DNA of 64,000 nt. Origin: Lactobacillus kimbladii (GTDB lineage Bacteria; Bacillota; Bacilli; Lactobacillales; Lactobacillaceae). This document shows positions 1 through 7,268 of the stretch, piece after piece. Below the pieces are notes generated by a model. The model was not told where the DNA came from. It did no database searches and was given only the letters and a program-made list of their open reading frames with translations. Made by a program: the position numbers and the translations under genes. The stretch covers positions 207,693 through 271,692 of the forward strand of contig NZ_SCMB01000003.1 in NCBI RefSeq assembly GCF_014323605.1, read 5' to 3'. Each line of letters starts with the position of its first letter. Positions within the stretch are counted from its first letter, which is position 1.

Positions 1-1
1 T

Positions 2-724
2 ACCTTACATTTTTTGATTGTTGCAAAGAAAATCTTTTTACTACAAATTAAGCCATATGCTGGTCACAATATTGCTTTTCTTTCTAAGGCAATTGGAAAA
101 GATATTGCCAAATGCGCAACGGAAGTGCTTATCGGCAAAAACTTACCTGACTTAGGTTGTAAAAATGGTTTATGGCATTCAAACAATTTTATTTTTGTCA
201 AAATGCCAGTTTTCTCATATATTGATTACCAAAGTGAAAATACGTTTGATTCAAAAATGAAGTCATCTGGATCCGTCATGGGTCGAGATACTGAGCTTGC
301 AAAAGCTTTATACAAAGGCTATGAAGCCAGTGGCCTAAAAATACCTAACTTTGGTACAATTTTTATTTCTGTTCGTGATGAAGACAAAGAAAAAGTTACG
401 TCATTGGCTCAACGTTTTTATCGTCTGGGTTTCAAAATAATTGCTACTGAAGGTACAGCTAATGGCTTAGCAGAAGCTGGAATAACCACAGGAATTGTTT
501 CCAAGATTAGTCGTGGTTCTCACAGTCTGTTAGATAAAATACGACAACACAAAATTGATATGGTGATTAACATTACTAACTTATCCGATTCTGCTAGTGA
601 CGATGCTACCAGAATACGTGATGAAGTTTTGAATCAGAATAGACCTGTTTTTTCAAGTATCGAAACCACAGAACTTATTTTGGGTGTTCTAGAATCGCTG
701 GCGTTAACTACACAGCCAATTTGA
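2..724 (+). CDS. carB: Carbamoyl-phosphate synthase large chain, C-terminal part (5' truncated by window)
   Basis: The frame is open from the window edge, so only the last ~240 residues are present. CarB makes carbamoyl phosphate from bicarbonate, ATP and glutamine-derived ammonia for pyrimidine and arginine synthesis. The fragment covers the end of the second ATP-grasp domain (FLSKAIG, ATEVLIG, KSSGSVMG) and the regulatory MGS-like domain (TIFISVRDEDK, FKIIATEGTANGL). Odd point: where the family has a conserved EVNPRAS segment carrying metal and ATP ligands, this protein reads QIKPYAG, and the GEVMG motif is GSVMG. The synthetase activity of this half may therefore be lost or altered. A strong terminator follows the stop. 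The family is certain; function is in doubt. Confidence 0.88.
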   Translation, partial: TLHFLIVAKKIFLLQIKPYAGHNIAFLSKAIGKDIAKCATEVLIGKNLPDLGCKNGLWHSNNFIFVKMPVFSYIDYQSENTFDSKMKSSGSVMGRDTELAKALYKGYEASGLKIPNFGTIFISVRDEDKEKVTSLAQRFYRLGFKIIATEGTANGLAEAGITTGIVSKISRGSHSLLDKIRQHKIDMVINITNLSDSASDDATRIRDEVLNQNRPVFSSIETTELILGVLESLALTTQPI

Positions 725-740
725 CAATAAAGCGAAAATG

Positions 741-772
741 AAACGAGGATGAACAAATCATCCTCGTTTTTT
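741..772 (+). terminator. Terminator of carB, shared with convergent rqcH
   Basis: A perfect 12-bp stem (AAACGAGGATGA with TCATCCTCGTTT, loop ACAAA) is followed by TTT on the + strand. It lies between the carB stop and the end of the convergent rqcH gene, whose stop codon overlaps the T tract, so it may work in both directions. Confidence 0.9.
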
Positions 773-2459
773 AGTTTATTCTTTTGCTTAATACTCTTTC
801 TTTTTCAGGGGTTACTTCAATTGAATTTTGTCCAGTATAAATTACAAAACCAGGTTTCGCACCATTAGGTTTCTTTACTCTTTTATCCTGCACATAATCA
901 ACCTGTACATGAGCTGAATTTTTAGCTTTAGAAAAATAGGCCGCAATTTCCGCAGTTTCTAAAATATCTTTTTCTGTTGGTTGATCAGACTGCAAAATAA
1001 CGTGCGAACCAGGAATATTTTTAACATGAAACCAAATATCAGTTTTATTAGCTTTTTTTAAGGTGAGCCAATCATTTTGTAAATTATTTTTACCAACTAA
1101 AACAGTTTTACCAGATGAAATGCGAAATTTATTGAGGTTTTTCTCAGTGATTTTCTTTTTACGTTTAGGTTTCTGGGGTTTTTTAATGTAGCCTTGATTC
1201 ATTAATTCTTCGTTAATTTGATCGATATCTTGTGGTTCAGCATTATCGATCGCGGTTTGAATAGTATCAAAATAATTTAAATTGTCTTGAGCTATTTTTA
1301 TTTGTTCTTTAACGTGTTTAATTGAATCGCGCAGCTTTTTATACTTGGTGAAATATTTTTGACCATTTCGAGCAGGAGAGAGTGCCGCATCAAGCTTAAT
1401 TTTTAGTGGTTGATTATTATCATAATAATTAGGCAGGTCAATTTCAGTCATTCCCGGTTTAACTTGGGACAAATTTGCATTAAGAATTTCACCTCTAATT
1501 CTATAGCCTTCAGAATTTTCAGCTTGGTCCAATTGCTTTTGGAGCTTAACTATTTTTTTTGTTAATTTTTTATGCTCGTTTTTTACAACGCGTTCAATTT
1601 GACTTGACTTTTGTCTCACCCAATCCTGATTTGATTGATATTGATAAAATTTATCTAAAGCATGATTAATATCTGAGTCAGAACTTTCTTTAGTCAGGTT
1701 AAGATGGTAAGGCAAGTAAGGGAAAATTTTCCGTTTATTATTTGGTGTTTTCAGAATAAAAGCACCTTTTTTATTAAACTGACCCATAAACGTTTTAAAA
1801 GATGAATAAGAAAAATCGTCTTCTAAATAACCTGCAAGTTCTTGACGATCGTCTCGATCAAGCCCCCCAATCTGACCGGCGAATTTTTCAGGATCAGAAT
1901 TCAAAGCCCTTTTATTAAACTCTGTTTCCGTCATCTTGAAACCATCAATACCAGATATAAGGGGAGGTAACTCATATTTAGCTTTGGGTAAGAGCAACCG
2001 CACTCTATTTTCATCAGGATTAATTCTTTTGAGCAAATCAATTATACGTCCATTTTTTTGGTCATAAAGAATAACATTGCTATGTCTACCCATTAGCTCC
2101 AACGATAAGACTAACTGAACTTGATCTCCAAGCTCATTACGATTACTAAAATAAAAATCGACAATACGGTCAACTCCTAGTTGGTCAATTGACTGTAGAA
2201 TTGAGCCTTCTAAATATTTACGTAACACCATAACAAAAGTTGGTGCCTTATCAGGATTAGCAATAGTTTGCTCAGTAATATAAAAACGTGGATACTTAGC
2301 ATTGGCAGATAATAGCAATTGTATATTTTTTCTGTCTTTTCTAAAAGTTAGCACTAGATCTTGTTCAAATGGTTGATAAATTTTGGAAAGCCTGCCACTT
2401 TCTATTTTTGGTTTAACATTATTTAGCAGGCTATGTATAAACAAACCATCAAAAGCCAT
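771..2459 (-). CDS. rqcH: NFACT family protein RqcH / fibronectin-binding protein FbpA
   Basis: 562 residues, the usual length. RqcH binds the 50S subunit carrying an obstructed nascent chain and recruits Ala-tRNA to add C-terminal alanine tails that mark the chain for degradation; lactobacilli also know it as surface adhesin FbpA. The NFACT-N domain fills the first half and contains Asp97-Arg98 (GVDRIVDF) and LELMGRHSN, residues linked to tailing activity. A coiled coil spans about 280-430, and the NFACT-R domain follows from about 445 (SGKTVLVGKNN, DIWFHVKNIPGSHV). The start follows GAGGTGAT. An extended -10 (TGGTATAAT) lies at 2485-2493 on the - strand. It is a single gene, convergent with carB. 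Confidence 0.93.
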   Translation of the reverse strand: MAFDGLFIHSLLNNVKPKIESGRLSKIYQPFEQDLVLTFRKDRKNIQLLLSANAKYPRFYITEQTIANPDKAPTFVMVLRKYLEGSILQSIDQLGVDRIVDFYFSNRNELGDQVQLVLSLELMGRHSNVILYDQKNGRIIDLLKRINPDENRVRLLLPKAKYELPPLISGIDGFKMTETEFNKRALNSDPEKFAGQIGGLDRDDRQELAGYLEDDFSYSSFKTFMGQFNKKGAFILKTPNNKRKIFPYLPYHLNLTKESSDSDINHALDKFYQYQSNQDWVRQKSSQIERVVKNEHKKLTKKIVKLQKQLDQAENSEGYRIRGEILNANLSQVKPGMTEIDLPNYYDNNQPLKIKLDAALSPARNGQKYFTKYKKLRDSIKHVKEQIKIAQDNLNYFDTIQTAIDNAEPQDIDQINEELMNQGYIKKPQKPKRKKKITEKNLNKFRISSGKTVLVGKNNLQNDWLTLKKANKTDIWFHVKNIPGSHVILQSDQPTEKDILETAEIAAYFSKAKNSAHVQVDYVQDKRVKKPNGAKPGFVIYTGQNSIEVTPEKERVLSKRIN

Positions 2460-2815
2460 AATATCACCTCAAAACACGCTTTCTATTATACCAAGTATTA
2501 GGCAATAAGTGCTCGTTTAAAATATTTTTTATTTATAATCTTAAAATAGAGTACTACTAATTATATAGTAATCATTTTTTGATTAACTAAAGAAATCATT
2601 GCAAAAAACTGATATACTGGTAATATAGATTTAAAGTTATCAATATAAATATTTATAAGCTAAAAATAATAGTAGCAAATATTACTATACAATTAAGCAT
2701 GAATGTTTCACAACTTTTCGTTTAGCTTTTTATGCATTTTCATGCTTTTAATATTGCTTAAATTTAAGTTTATAAAATATTTTTATGTTATGTTTTAATC
2801 AGAAAAGGTAGTTAA
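2460..2815. other. AT-rich divergent intergenic region between rqcH and marR
   Basis: No plausible gene is present. The rqcH promoter lies at the left end. A + strand TTGCAA (2599-2604) with TAATAT (2621-2626) and a 16-bp spacer could be a promoter reading toward marR. A 9-bp inverted repeat, AAGCATGAA (2695-2703) and TTCATGCTT (2739-2747), sits 70-120 bp upstream of marR and is a candidate operator. Confidence 0.5.
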
Positions 2816-3229
2816 ATGGACGTTTTATCTTTTAGCACAATTGCTGGAAATATTAAAAACGAAATAAATAAAAAGTGCGGGTTAAATCTTTCGCAAACCA
2901 GAATTTTGCTTTATTTTTACCATAATGGTAATACTGCTTTAAAAATGGGAGATTTAGCTGAAAAATTAAAAATATCACTTTCAACATTAAGCAGACAATT
3001 GCAACAAAAGAAAACCATGAGTTTTGTAACAATTAGAAGGTCAGAAAGTGACTCAAGCAAAACAGTTCTGTTAAATGATCTGGGGTTGAAAAAAATTTCT
3101 GAACTGAGAAATGTTTTAAAAGAAATAGAAGCATCACTTTTGCATGGTTTAACAGAGCAAGAAATAAGAGCATTTGACCAAACTTTTGCTAAACTCGTGC
3201 AGAAAACAGAGAGAAAAAGTTCACTATAG
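2816..3229 (+). CDS. MarR-family transcriptional regulator
   Basis: 137 residues with the winged helix-turn-helix of the MarR family. The DNA-binding part runs from about residue 20 to 95 (LSQTRILLYFYHNG, MGDLAEKLKISLSTLSRQLQQ), between N- and C-terminal helices that would form the dimer interface. MarR proteins usually repress a neighbour or their own gene, with release by small phenolic or stress ligands. SD-like AAAAGG precedes the ATG. The next gene, degV, has its own promoter 35 bp downstream of the stop, so this gene is probably transcribed alone from the long AT-rich upstream region. The regulon cannot be told from the sequence. Confidence 0.85.
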   Translation: MDVLSFSTIAGNIKNEINKKCGLNLSQTRILLYFYHNGNTALKMGDLAEKLKISLSTLSRQLQQKKTMSFVTIRRSESDSSKTVLLNDLGLKKISELRNVLKEIEASLLHGLTEQEIRAFDQTFAKLVQKTERKSSL

Positions 3230-3256
3230 TTGATGGTCGAAACACTTATTTTTTTA

Positions 3257-3265
3257 TGCTATAAT
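3257..3265 (+). promoter_or_regulatory. Extended -10 promoter of degV
   Basis: The sequence TGCTATAAT is a perfect extended -10 element 40 bp upstream of the degV ATG. The -35 (GTCGAA at 3237-3242, 17-bp spacer) is poor, which is usual for extended -10 promoters. Confidence 0.6.
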
Positions 3266-3304
3266 TCTTGTATGTTGTACACACAAAAGCGAAAGGTAAG
3301 TTAG

Positions 3305-4183
3305 ATGAAGATTGCTTTAGTTACTGATAGTACTAGTGCCATAACAAAACAAGAGGCAGAAAAAAATAACATTATTGTTGTTTCAATTCCAATCATTATA
3401 GGTAAAAAAGAGTATTTGGAAAATGTTGATATAACTTCTGATCAGCTTTTTAAAATGCAGAGAGAGGGAGCAGATTTTCCTAAAACTTCTCAGCCAAGCA
3501 CTGGCGATTTAATTCGTCTTTTTGATAGCCTAAATGATAAGGGTTATGAAGCCATTATTGCTATTACACTTTCCAGCGGGATTTCTGGTTTTTATCAAAC
3601 ATTATGTAATATTGCTGAAAATCATCCAAAATATAATTTACATGCTATTGATACAAGAATGACTGTTCGCTTACAAGGAAATTTGGTTTTGGCAGCAGCC
3701 AAAATGATAAAAAATGGTCTTGATCTGGATACAATTTTAACTCGACTCGAAAAGATCCGTTCAACTATTGATGAAATATTCGTAGTTAATGATTTAAATA
3801 ATTTAAGTAGAGGAGGACGCTTAAGCAATGCCGGTGCTTTTATCGGCTCAATGCTAAATATCAAGCCGCTGCTTACTTTTAAAGATGGCAATATAGTAGC
3901 TTTTGACAAAATTCGTTCTATGAAACGAGCTTTTATCAAAATTAAAAAATTAACGGTAAAAAAAATAGATCAATTGCCTTATAAAGATAAAATCAAGCTC
4001 TTTATTATTGACTCCAATGACAGCAGTCAGGTAGACGAAGCTAAAGCATTTTTAACAGAAAAATTTCCAGAGCAAAACATTTCCGTTACGAAATTTAGCC
4101 CTGTTATTGCCACGCATCTAGGAGAAAAGTCTTTTGCCATTGGATGGATGATTGATATTGATAAAATCGATTTGACTAAATAA
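3305..4183 (+). CDS. DegV family fatty-acid-binding protein
   Basis: 292 residues, full length for the EDD/DegV fold. DegV (FakB-type) proteins bind a fatty acid; FakB members present it to the FakA kinase for incorporation into phospholipid. Visible signatures are VTDSTSAI near the N-terminus, KTSQPSTGD around residue 60, LSSGISGFYQT around 95, and a C-terminal ATHLGEKSFAIGW segment. A second DegV paralogue lies at 25324-26184 on the other strand and is clearly different in sequence. The ATG follows GAAAGG. The gene is monocistronic, between its own extended -10 promoter and a terminator. Confidence 0.88.
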   Translation: MKIALVTDSTSAITKQEAEKNNIIVVSIPIIIGKKEYLENVDITSDQLFKMQREGADFPKTSQPSTGDLIRLFDSLNDKGYEAIIAITLSSGISGFYQTLCNIAENHPKYNLHAIDTRMTVRLQGNLVLAAAKMIKNGLDLDTILTRLEKIRSTIDEIFVVNDLNNLSRGGRLSNAGAFIGSMLNIKPLLTFKDGNIVAFDKIRSMKRAFIKIKKLTVKKIDQLPYKDKIKLFIIDSNDSSQVDEAKAFLTEKFPEQNISVTKFSPVIATHLGEKSFAIGWMIDIDKIDLTK

Positions 4184-4212
4184 AAGCAACCTTTTGTAAG
4201 ATTGCTTTTTTT
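4183..4212 (+). terminator. Terminator downstream of degV
   Basis: A stem of AAAGCAA with TTGCTTT, extended internally by CTT and AAG, is followed by a T tract immediately after the degV stop codon. Confidence 0.75.
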
Positions 4213-4235
4213 GTTACAGAAATGTGAGGATACGT

Positions 4236-4874
4236 ATGAAAAAGCAAATGGATCAAATAACAAAATGGGCTGTAGAGTTACAGAGTATTGCTCAAAACGG
4301 TATAGAATATGGTTATGATCGCTTTGATAGGGAGCGATACGAACAAGTAAGAAAGATTGCTACCGAAATGATGGCAGCAAAAACTGGACTATCAATAAAT
4401 GTTGTTAAAGGCTTGTTCAGTAGTGATGATGGGTACCAGACACCTAAAGTTTCTACTAGAGCTGCAATTTTTAGCAAACAAAAAATCTTACTGGTTAAAG
4501 AGACTACAGATAATTTATGGTCAATGCCTGGTGGTTGGTGTGAACCAAATATAACTGTTAAAGAAAATTGTATAAAAGAAGCCGAAGAGGAATCCGGGCA
4601 TAAAATAGAAGTTGAACAAATTATTGCAGTGAATAACCATTCAACTAATATTTATGATAAAGAGCGAATTGAAAGAGCTATTAATGTATGTAATGTCATC
4701 TTTTTGTGTAAAGACTTGGGTGGAAAGTTTTCAAAGAATACCGAAACTGATAAATGTTCATTTTTTGAACTTGATAATTTACCACCTTTGTCGTTGCCAC
4801 GAAATTCTTTAGCAGAAATAAAAATGTGTTTTGAAGCGAATCAAAATCCTAACTGGCAAACAAAATTTGAATAA
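4236..4874 (+). CDS. Nudix hydrolase with N-terminal Nudix_N_2 domain
   Basis: 212 residues from ATG 4236. This start is chosen over an in-frame GTG at 4224 because GTGAGGA (4224-4230) is the ribosome binding site. Residues ~5-65 match the small helical N-terminal domain found in a subfamily of nucleoside-diphosphate-X hydrolases (WAVELQSIAQNG, RYEQVRKIATEMM). The Nudix domain follows, with box GGWCEPN...KEAEEESGH. The core EEESG is kept, but the first box Glu is Ile and the usual Arg-Glu is Lys-Glu, so metal binding may differ. The substrate is unknown; related proteins act on ADP-ribose- or CDP-choline-like molecules. Convergent with the recombinase gene that follows. Confidence 0.85.
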   Translation: MKKQMDQITKWAVELQSIAQNGIEYGYDRFDRERYEQVRKIATEMMAAKTGLSINVVKGLFSSDDGYQTPKVSTRAAIFSKQKILLVKETTDNLWSMPGGWCEPNITVKENCIKEAEEESGHKIEVEQIIAVNNHSTNIYDKERIERAINVCNVIFLCKDLGGKFSKNTETDKCSFFELDNLPPLSLPRNSLAEIKMCFEANQNPNWQTKFE

Positions 4875-4889
4875 AAAACAGACTCTGTA

Positions 4890-5978
4890 TCAAGCCTGTT
4901 TGTGATCACTGTTCTTTTTATCTGCCTCTGAAATCTCATTTAATGCAGCACGCTGCTTTTTTTGATCAACATGAGTATATAAATCGGTTGCTGAGGTTCC
5001 TTTTTGGCCCAGTTGCTGAGCTACCAGTACTTGGTCTTTGGTTACTCCATATAGTTCAGAAGCCACTGTATGACGTAATTTATGGGGAGTGAGCGGGTGA
5101 CCAAAAGCAGCTGAATATTTATTAACCATTTTCTCGATAGCGCTCGTGGTGATCCGACGTGTTTTATTATGCCAGCGAGTCAGGAAAAATGCTGAATCGC
5201 TTTTGACTGCCAAATAACGTTGCTTTCTTATTTTCTTATACTCTCTGATGTAAACCAGCGTCCATTCAGCAATTGGTACGCTGTCTCGTTGGCCACCTTT
5301 GCGGGTTACGTCCAATGTAGCCTTTTTAAAATTAATGTCTGGCAAATCAATTCCTGCACATTCAGAAACTCTTATTCCAGTTCCTAAAATTAAAGCAATA
5401 ATTGCCATATCGCGTTCTTTATTTGCTTTAAATCCTGGTAAAGCATGTTTATTGCATTTAAATTCATAATTATTTTCAATAAAATCCAAAAACTGGTATT
5501 TTAATTTTCCTGTGTACATGTGCGATTCAAGAACATGGGCCCGATAGTTTAAAGTTTTGGTATTATTAAGAGAATCAATTTTGAGCATGACATTGCGTTC
5601 AAAGTATGGTTTGCCATTAATATTATCGGCAGTAATGGTTAAAAACTTAAAAAGAGACCTCAGGGCATTAATAGACCGATTTATTGTAGTAGGCGAATTC
5701 AGGTTGCCTTGTTTATTCTTGGTATGACCTAAATAATTAATGTAAAGCATGATGTCATTGCGCTGCAGGTGAGCTAAAGTTTGTGTTTCAATATTTTGAT
5801 TATTTTTAGCTTTTGAAACACCTTCATGACGCAACCAATCAAAAAATCTTCTGATTTCTGTCAGATACTGATAGGACGTAGCTAAAGAGTAACTTGTGCC
5901 AAAATTGTATTCTTTAACAAAATCAGGCATTTTATTTAATTCTTCATCAATTAGATCTAAATATTTCTTTGTTTCCAC
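4890..5978 (-). CDS. xerS: XerS-family tyrosine recombinase
   Basis: 362 residues from GTG 5978, chosen because AGGAGA lies 10 bp upstream and because the protein then begins like XerS; a TTG at 6002 would add eight residues with no SD. XerS is the single recombinase that resolves chromosome dimers at difSL in streptococci and lactococci. The N-terminal SAM-like domain has PTTINRSINALRSLFKFL; the C-terminal catalytic domain has TGIRVSE (Arg I), TRKGGQRDS (Lys), TPHKLRHTVASELY (HxxR) and YTHV (Tyr nucleophile). The usual LGH motif is LGQ, so the second His/Trp position is Gln. No phage or conjugation genes are nearby, which argues against a prophage integrase. It lies about 0.7 kb from a XerCD dif and 0.3 kb from a difSL-like palindrome. 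A -10 TATAAT sits at 6022-6027. Confidence 0.82.
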   Translation of the reverse strand: METKKYLDLIDEELNKMPDFVKEYNFGTSYSLATSYQYLTEIRRFFDWLRHEGVSKAKNNQNIETQTLAHLQRNDIMLYINYLGHTKNKQGNLNSPTTINRSINALRSLFKFLTITADNINGKPYFERNVMLKIDSLNNTKTLNYRAHVLESHMYTGKLKYQFLDFIENNYEFKCNKHALPGFKANKERDMAIIALILGTGIRVSECAGIDLPDINFKKATLDVTRKGGQRDSVPIAEWTLVYIREYKKIRKQRYLAVKSDSAFFLTRWHNKTRRITTSAIEKMVNKYSAAFGHPLTPHKLRHTVASELYGVTKDQVLVAQQLGQKGTSATDLYTHVDQKKQRAALNEISEADKKNSDHKQA

Positions 5979-6141
5979 GTAATAAATTTCTCCTAGCTTC
6001 AATTATTAAGTTATATGATTCATTATAAAACAAAACTAGAATGTATGTTTGTGTCGTGTATACTTATTATGGGATAGAGGAGAGGGAAAGGCGAAAATTA
6101 CATTTAATTAAACAAAATACTGCTTTGATATTTTAGGATAA

Positions 6142-6199
6142 ATCTTTTAAAAAGTTTGAAATAGAAATTTCGACTTTAATTGAAACTTATCTAAAAGAT
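6142..6199. repeat. Nested stem-loop upstream of xerS
   Basis: Three perfect stems nest inside 58 bp: ATCTTTTA with TAAAAGAT (6142-6149 / 6192-6199), AAGTTT with AAACTT (6152-6157 / 6183-6188) and GAAAT with ATTTC (6158-6162 / 6167-6171). There is no T tract, so it is not a simple terminator. It could be a structured 5' leader or a protein-binding site for the xerS gene. Confidence 0.45.
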
Positions 6200-6267
6200 G
6201 ATATTCAGTTTTGCTAAAAATCAACCAACTAATACAAAAAAGTTGAACTTGTTTATTAATTTAATAT

Positions 6268-6297
6268 CTTTCATTAAAATTATAGTTTTAATGAAAG
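6268..6297. repeat. Perfect 12-bp inverted repeat with 6-bp centre; difSL-like recombination site candidate
   Basis: The left arm CTTTCATTAAAA and right arm TTTTAATGAAAG flank the hexamer TTATAG, a layout of two recombinase arms around a 6-bp crossover region. On the - strand the core reads AAAACTATAATTTT, which matches my recollection of the core of streptococcal difSL. It lies 290 bp upstream of the XerS-family gene, as difSL lies beside xerS in streptococci. An alternative is a hairpin or operator; function is inferred. Confidence 0.5.
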
Positions 6298-6530
6298 CAA
6301 CTAAAAAATTGTTTAATATCAATCACATATTTTAAACTGAAAAAAATTATGCGAGCAGACTTTTTATACTTAAAATTGAAATTTTGACCATTATTACTCA
6401 ACTATTATCAAAACTATTCGTATATGACTTCATAAAAAATATTAGTGTGACTTTTTAGCATTCAGTATTATTAACAAAACAACTCAAACTTTCATCAATA
6501 AAAAGTTCAAGTCGTTTCAAAGGAGGCTTA

Positions 6531-6605
6531 ATGACAATTCAATGTACAACTGATCAAAAATTATGCATTGATTTTGATTTTAACGAGCTCTCAATTGACC
6601 TGTAA
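6531..6605 (+). CDS. Micro-ORF of 24 codons with strong ribosome binding site
   Basis: AAAGGAGG at 6519-6526 lies four bases before an ATG that opens 24 codons, MTIQCTTDQKL followed by an acidic, hydrophobic tail (DFDFNELSIDL), ending in TAA. No signal peptide, membrane segment or family is recognised. It starts 150 bp from dif, with no gene directly downstream on the same strand until 7329. It may be a real small protein, a leader peptide or the 5' remnant of a decayed gene. The match to the anti-SD is too good to ignore in a region this AT-rich, but expression is unproven. Confidence 0.35.
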   Translation: MTIQCTTDQKLCIDFDFNELSIDL

Positions 6606-6683
6606 CAATCTCAAAACAAAATTGTTTTTGTGTAAGGCAAATCTAGTCTCAATCTCATAAGCTCTCTTTCAATTTTTTATTTT

Positions 6684-6711
6684 ACTTTACATAATATATA
6701 TTATACGAAGC
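6684..6711 (-). other. dif: dif site for XerC/XerD chromosome dimer resolution
   Basis: On the - strand the site has a XerC-type arm GCTTCGTATAA, centre TATATA and XerD-type arm TTATGTAAAGT. Compared with the published Firmicutes dif consensus as I recall it (ACTKYSTAKAA, TRTATA, TTATGTWAACT), 26 of 28 positions agree; the two mismatches are the first base and the second-to-last base. It lies in the gene-poor island where the dominant coding strand switches, as expected for dif at the terminus. xerC (18045) and xerD (38419) are both in the window. Confidence 0.88.
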
Positions 6712-6978
6712 AAAATCAATGAAAGAAGTATTTCTGACATTCTGATACTACTCTATTTTCATCAAAGTATATCTAATTAGATTATATTAGTAATATTGGT
6801 AAAACTAATTTTTATTTAGATTGTCATAAATTTGCTTTTGAACTAAAAATTGTATCTTACATTAGGCAAAATAATACTTATTGTTTGTGAAATTTGTAAA
6901 TTAAATAATTACTAAACCATTTTCTTCATATTATTTGATTTATTTAAACTTTTTACGTTATAAGTGTAAAAATATAAA

Positions 6979-6997
6979 TAAAAGCGTTTTCTATAAT
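6979..6997 (+). promoter_or_regulatory. cre-like site followed by TATAAT
   Basis: TAAAAGCGTTTTCT (6979-6992) matches the CcpA operator consensus TGWNANCGNTNWCA at 12 of 14 positions and runs directly into TATAAT (6992-6997). No good -35 is seen, and the next + strand gene starts 330 bp downstream. This is a weak candidate. Confidence 0.3.
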
Positions 6998-7051
6998 AGA
7001 TAAATATATAAAAACAATTGGATTTTGATTTTTCACTTAAGCGCTTTTCTC

Positions 7052-7081
7052 CTTGCCCCTCTAGCAAGCGTATCCACGCTT
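7052..7081. repeat. Two overlapping, mutually exclusive hairpins
   Basis: CTTGC (7052-7056) can pair with GCAAG (7064-7068), while AAGCGT (7066-7071) can pair with ACGCTT (7076-7081). The two stems share AAG and so cannot form together. This patch is clearly more GC-rich than its surroundings and lies 250 bp upstream of the XRE gene. Confidence 0.35.
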
Positions 7082-7268
7082 TGATATAATATTTGCCACT
7101 CTTTCCTTTTTCACTTTAAGTTTAATTAATTGGTGCTTTTTTATTTTATTTTTCCAAAAAATAGCTTACAATACTATGTGGGGTATAGTTTAAAACATTT
7201 AGTTTGAGTATAATTTTGCCAAAAGCAAGTGTTTTATTCATTATTATTTTTGTTTTATTGTTTATTTC

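Noticed and set aside
3622..4263. Open frames on the - strand inside degV and into the Nudix gene
   Set aside because: They are antisense to clear DegV coding sequence, have no ribosome binding site and encode low-complexity peptides.
4876..4905. Possible terminator between the Nudix and xerS genes (AACAG with CTGTT)
   Set aside because: The stem is only 5-6 bp with a long loop and poor T tract.
7041..7081. GC-richer patch considered as a tRNA remnant or att site
   Set aside because: No T-arm or CCA end could be recognised, and no matching repeat was seen elsewhere in the window.
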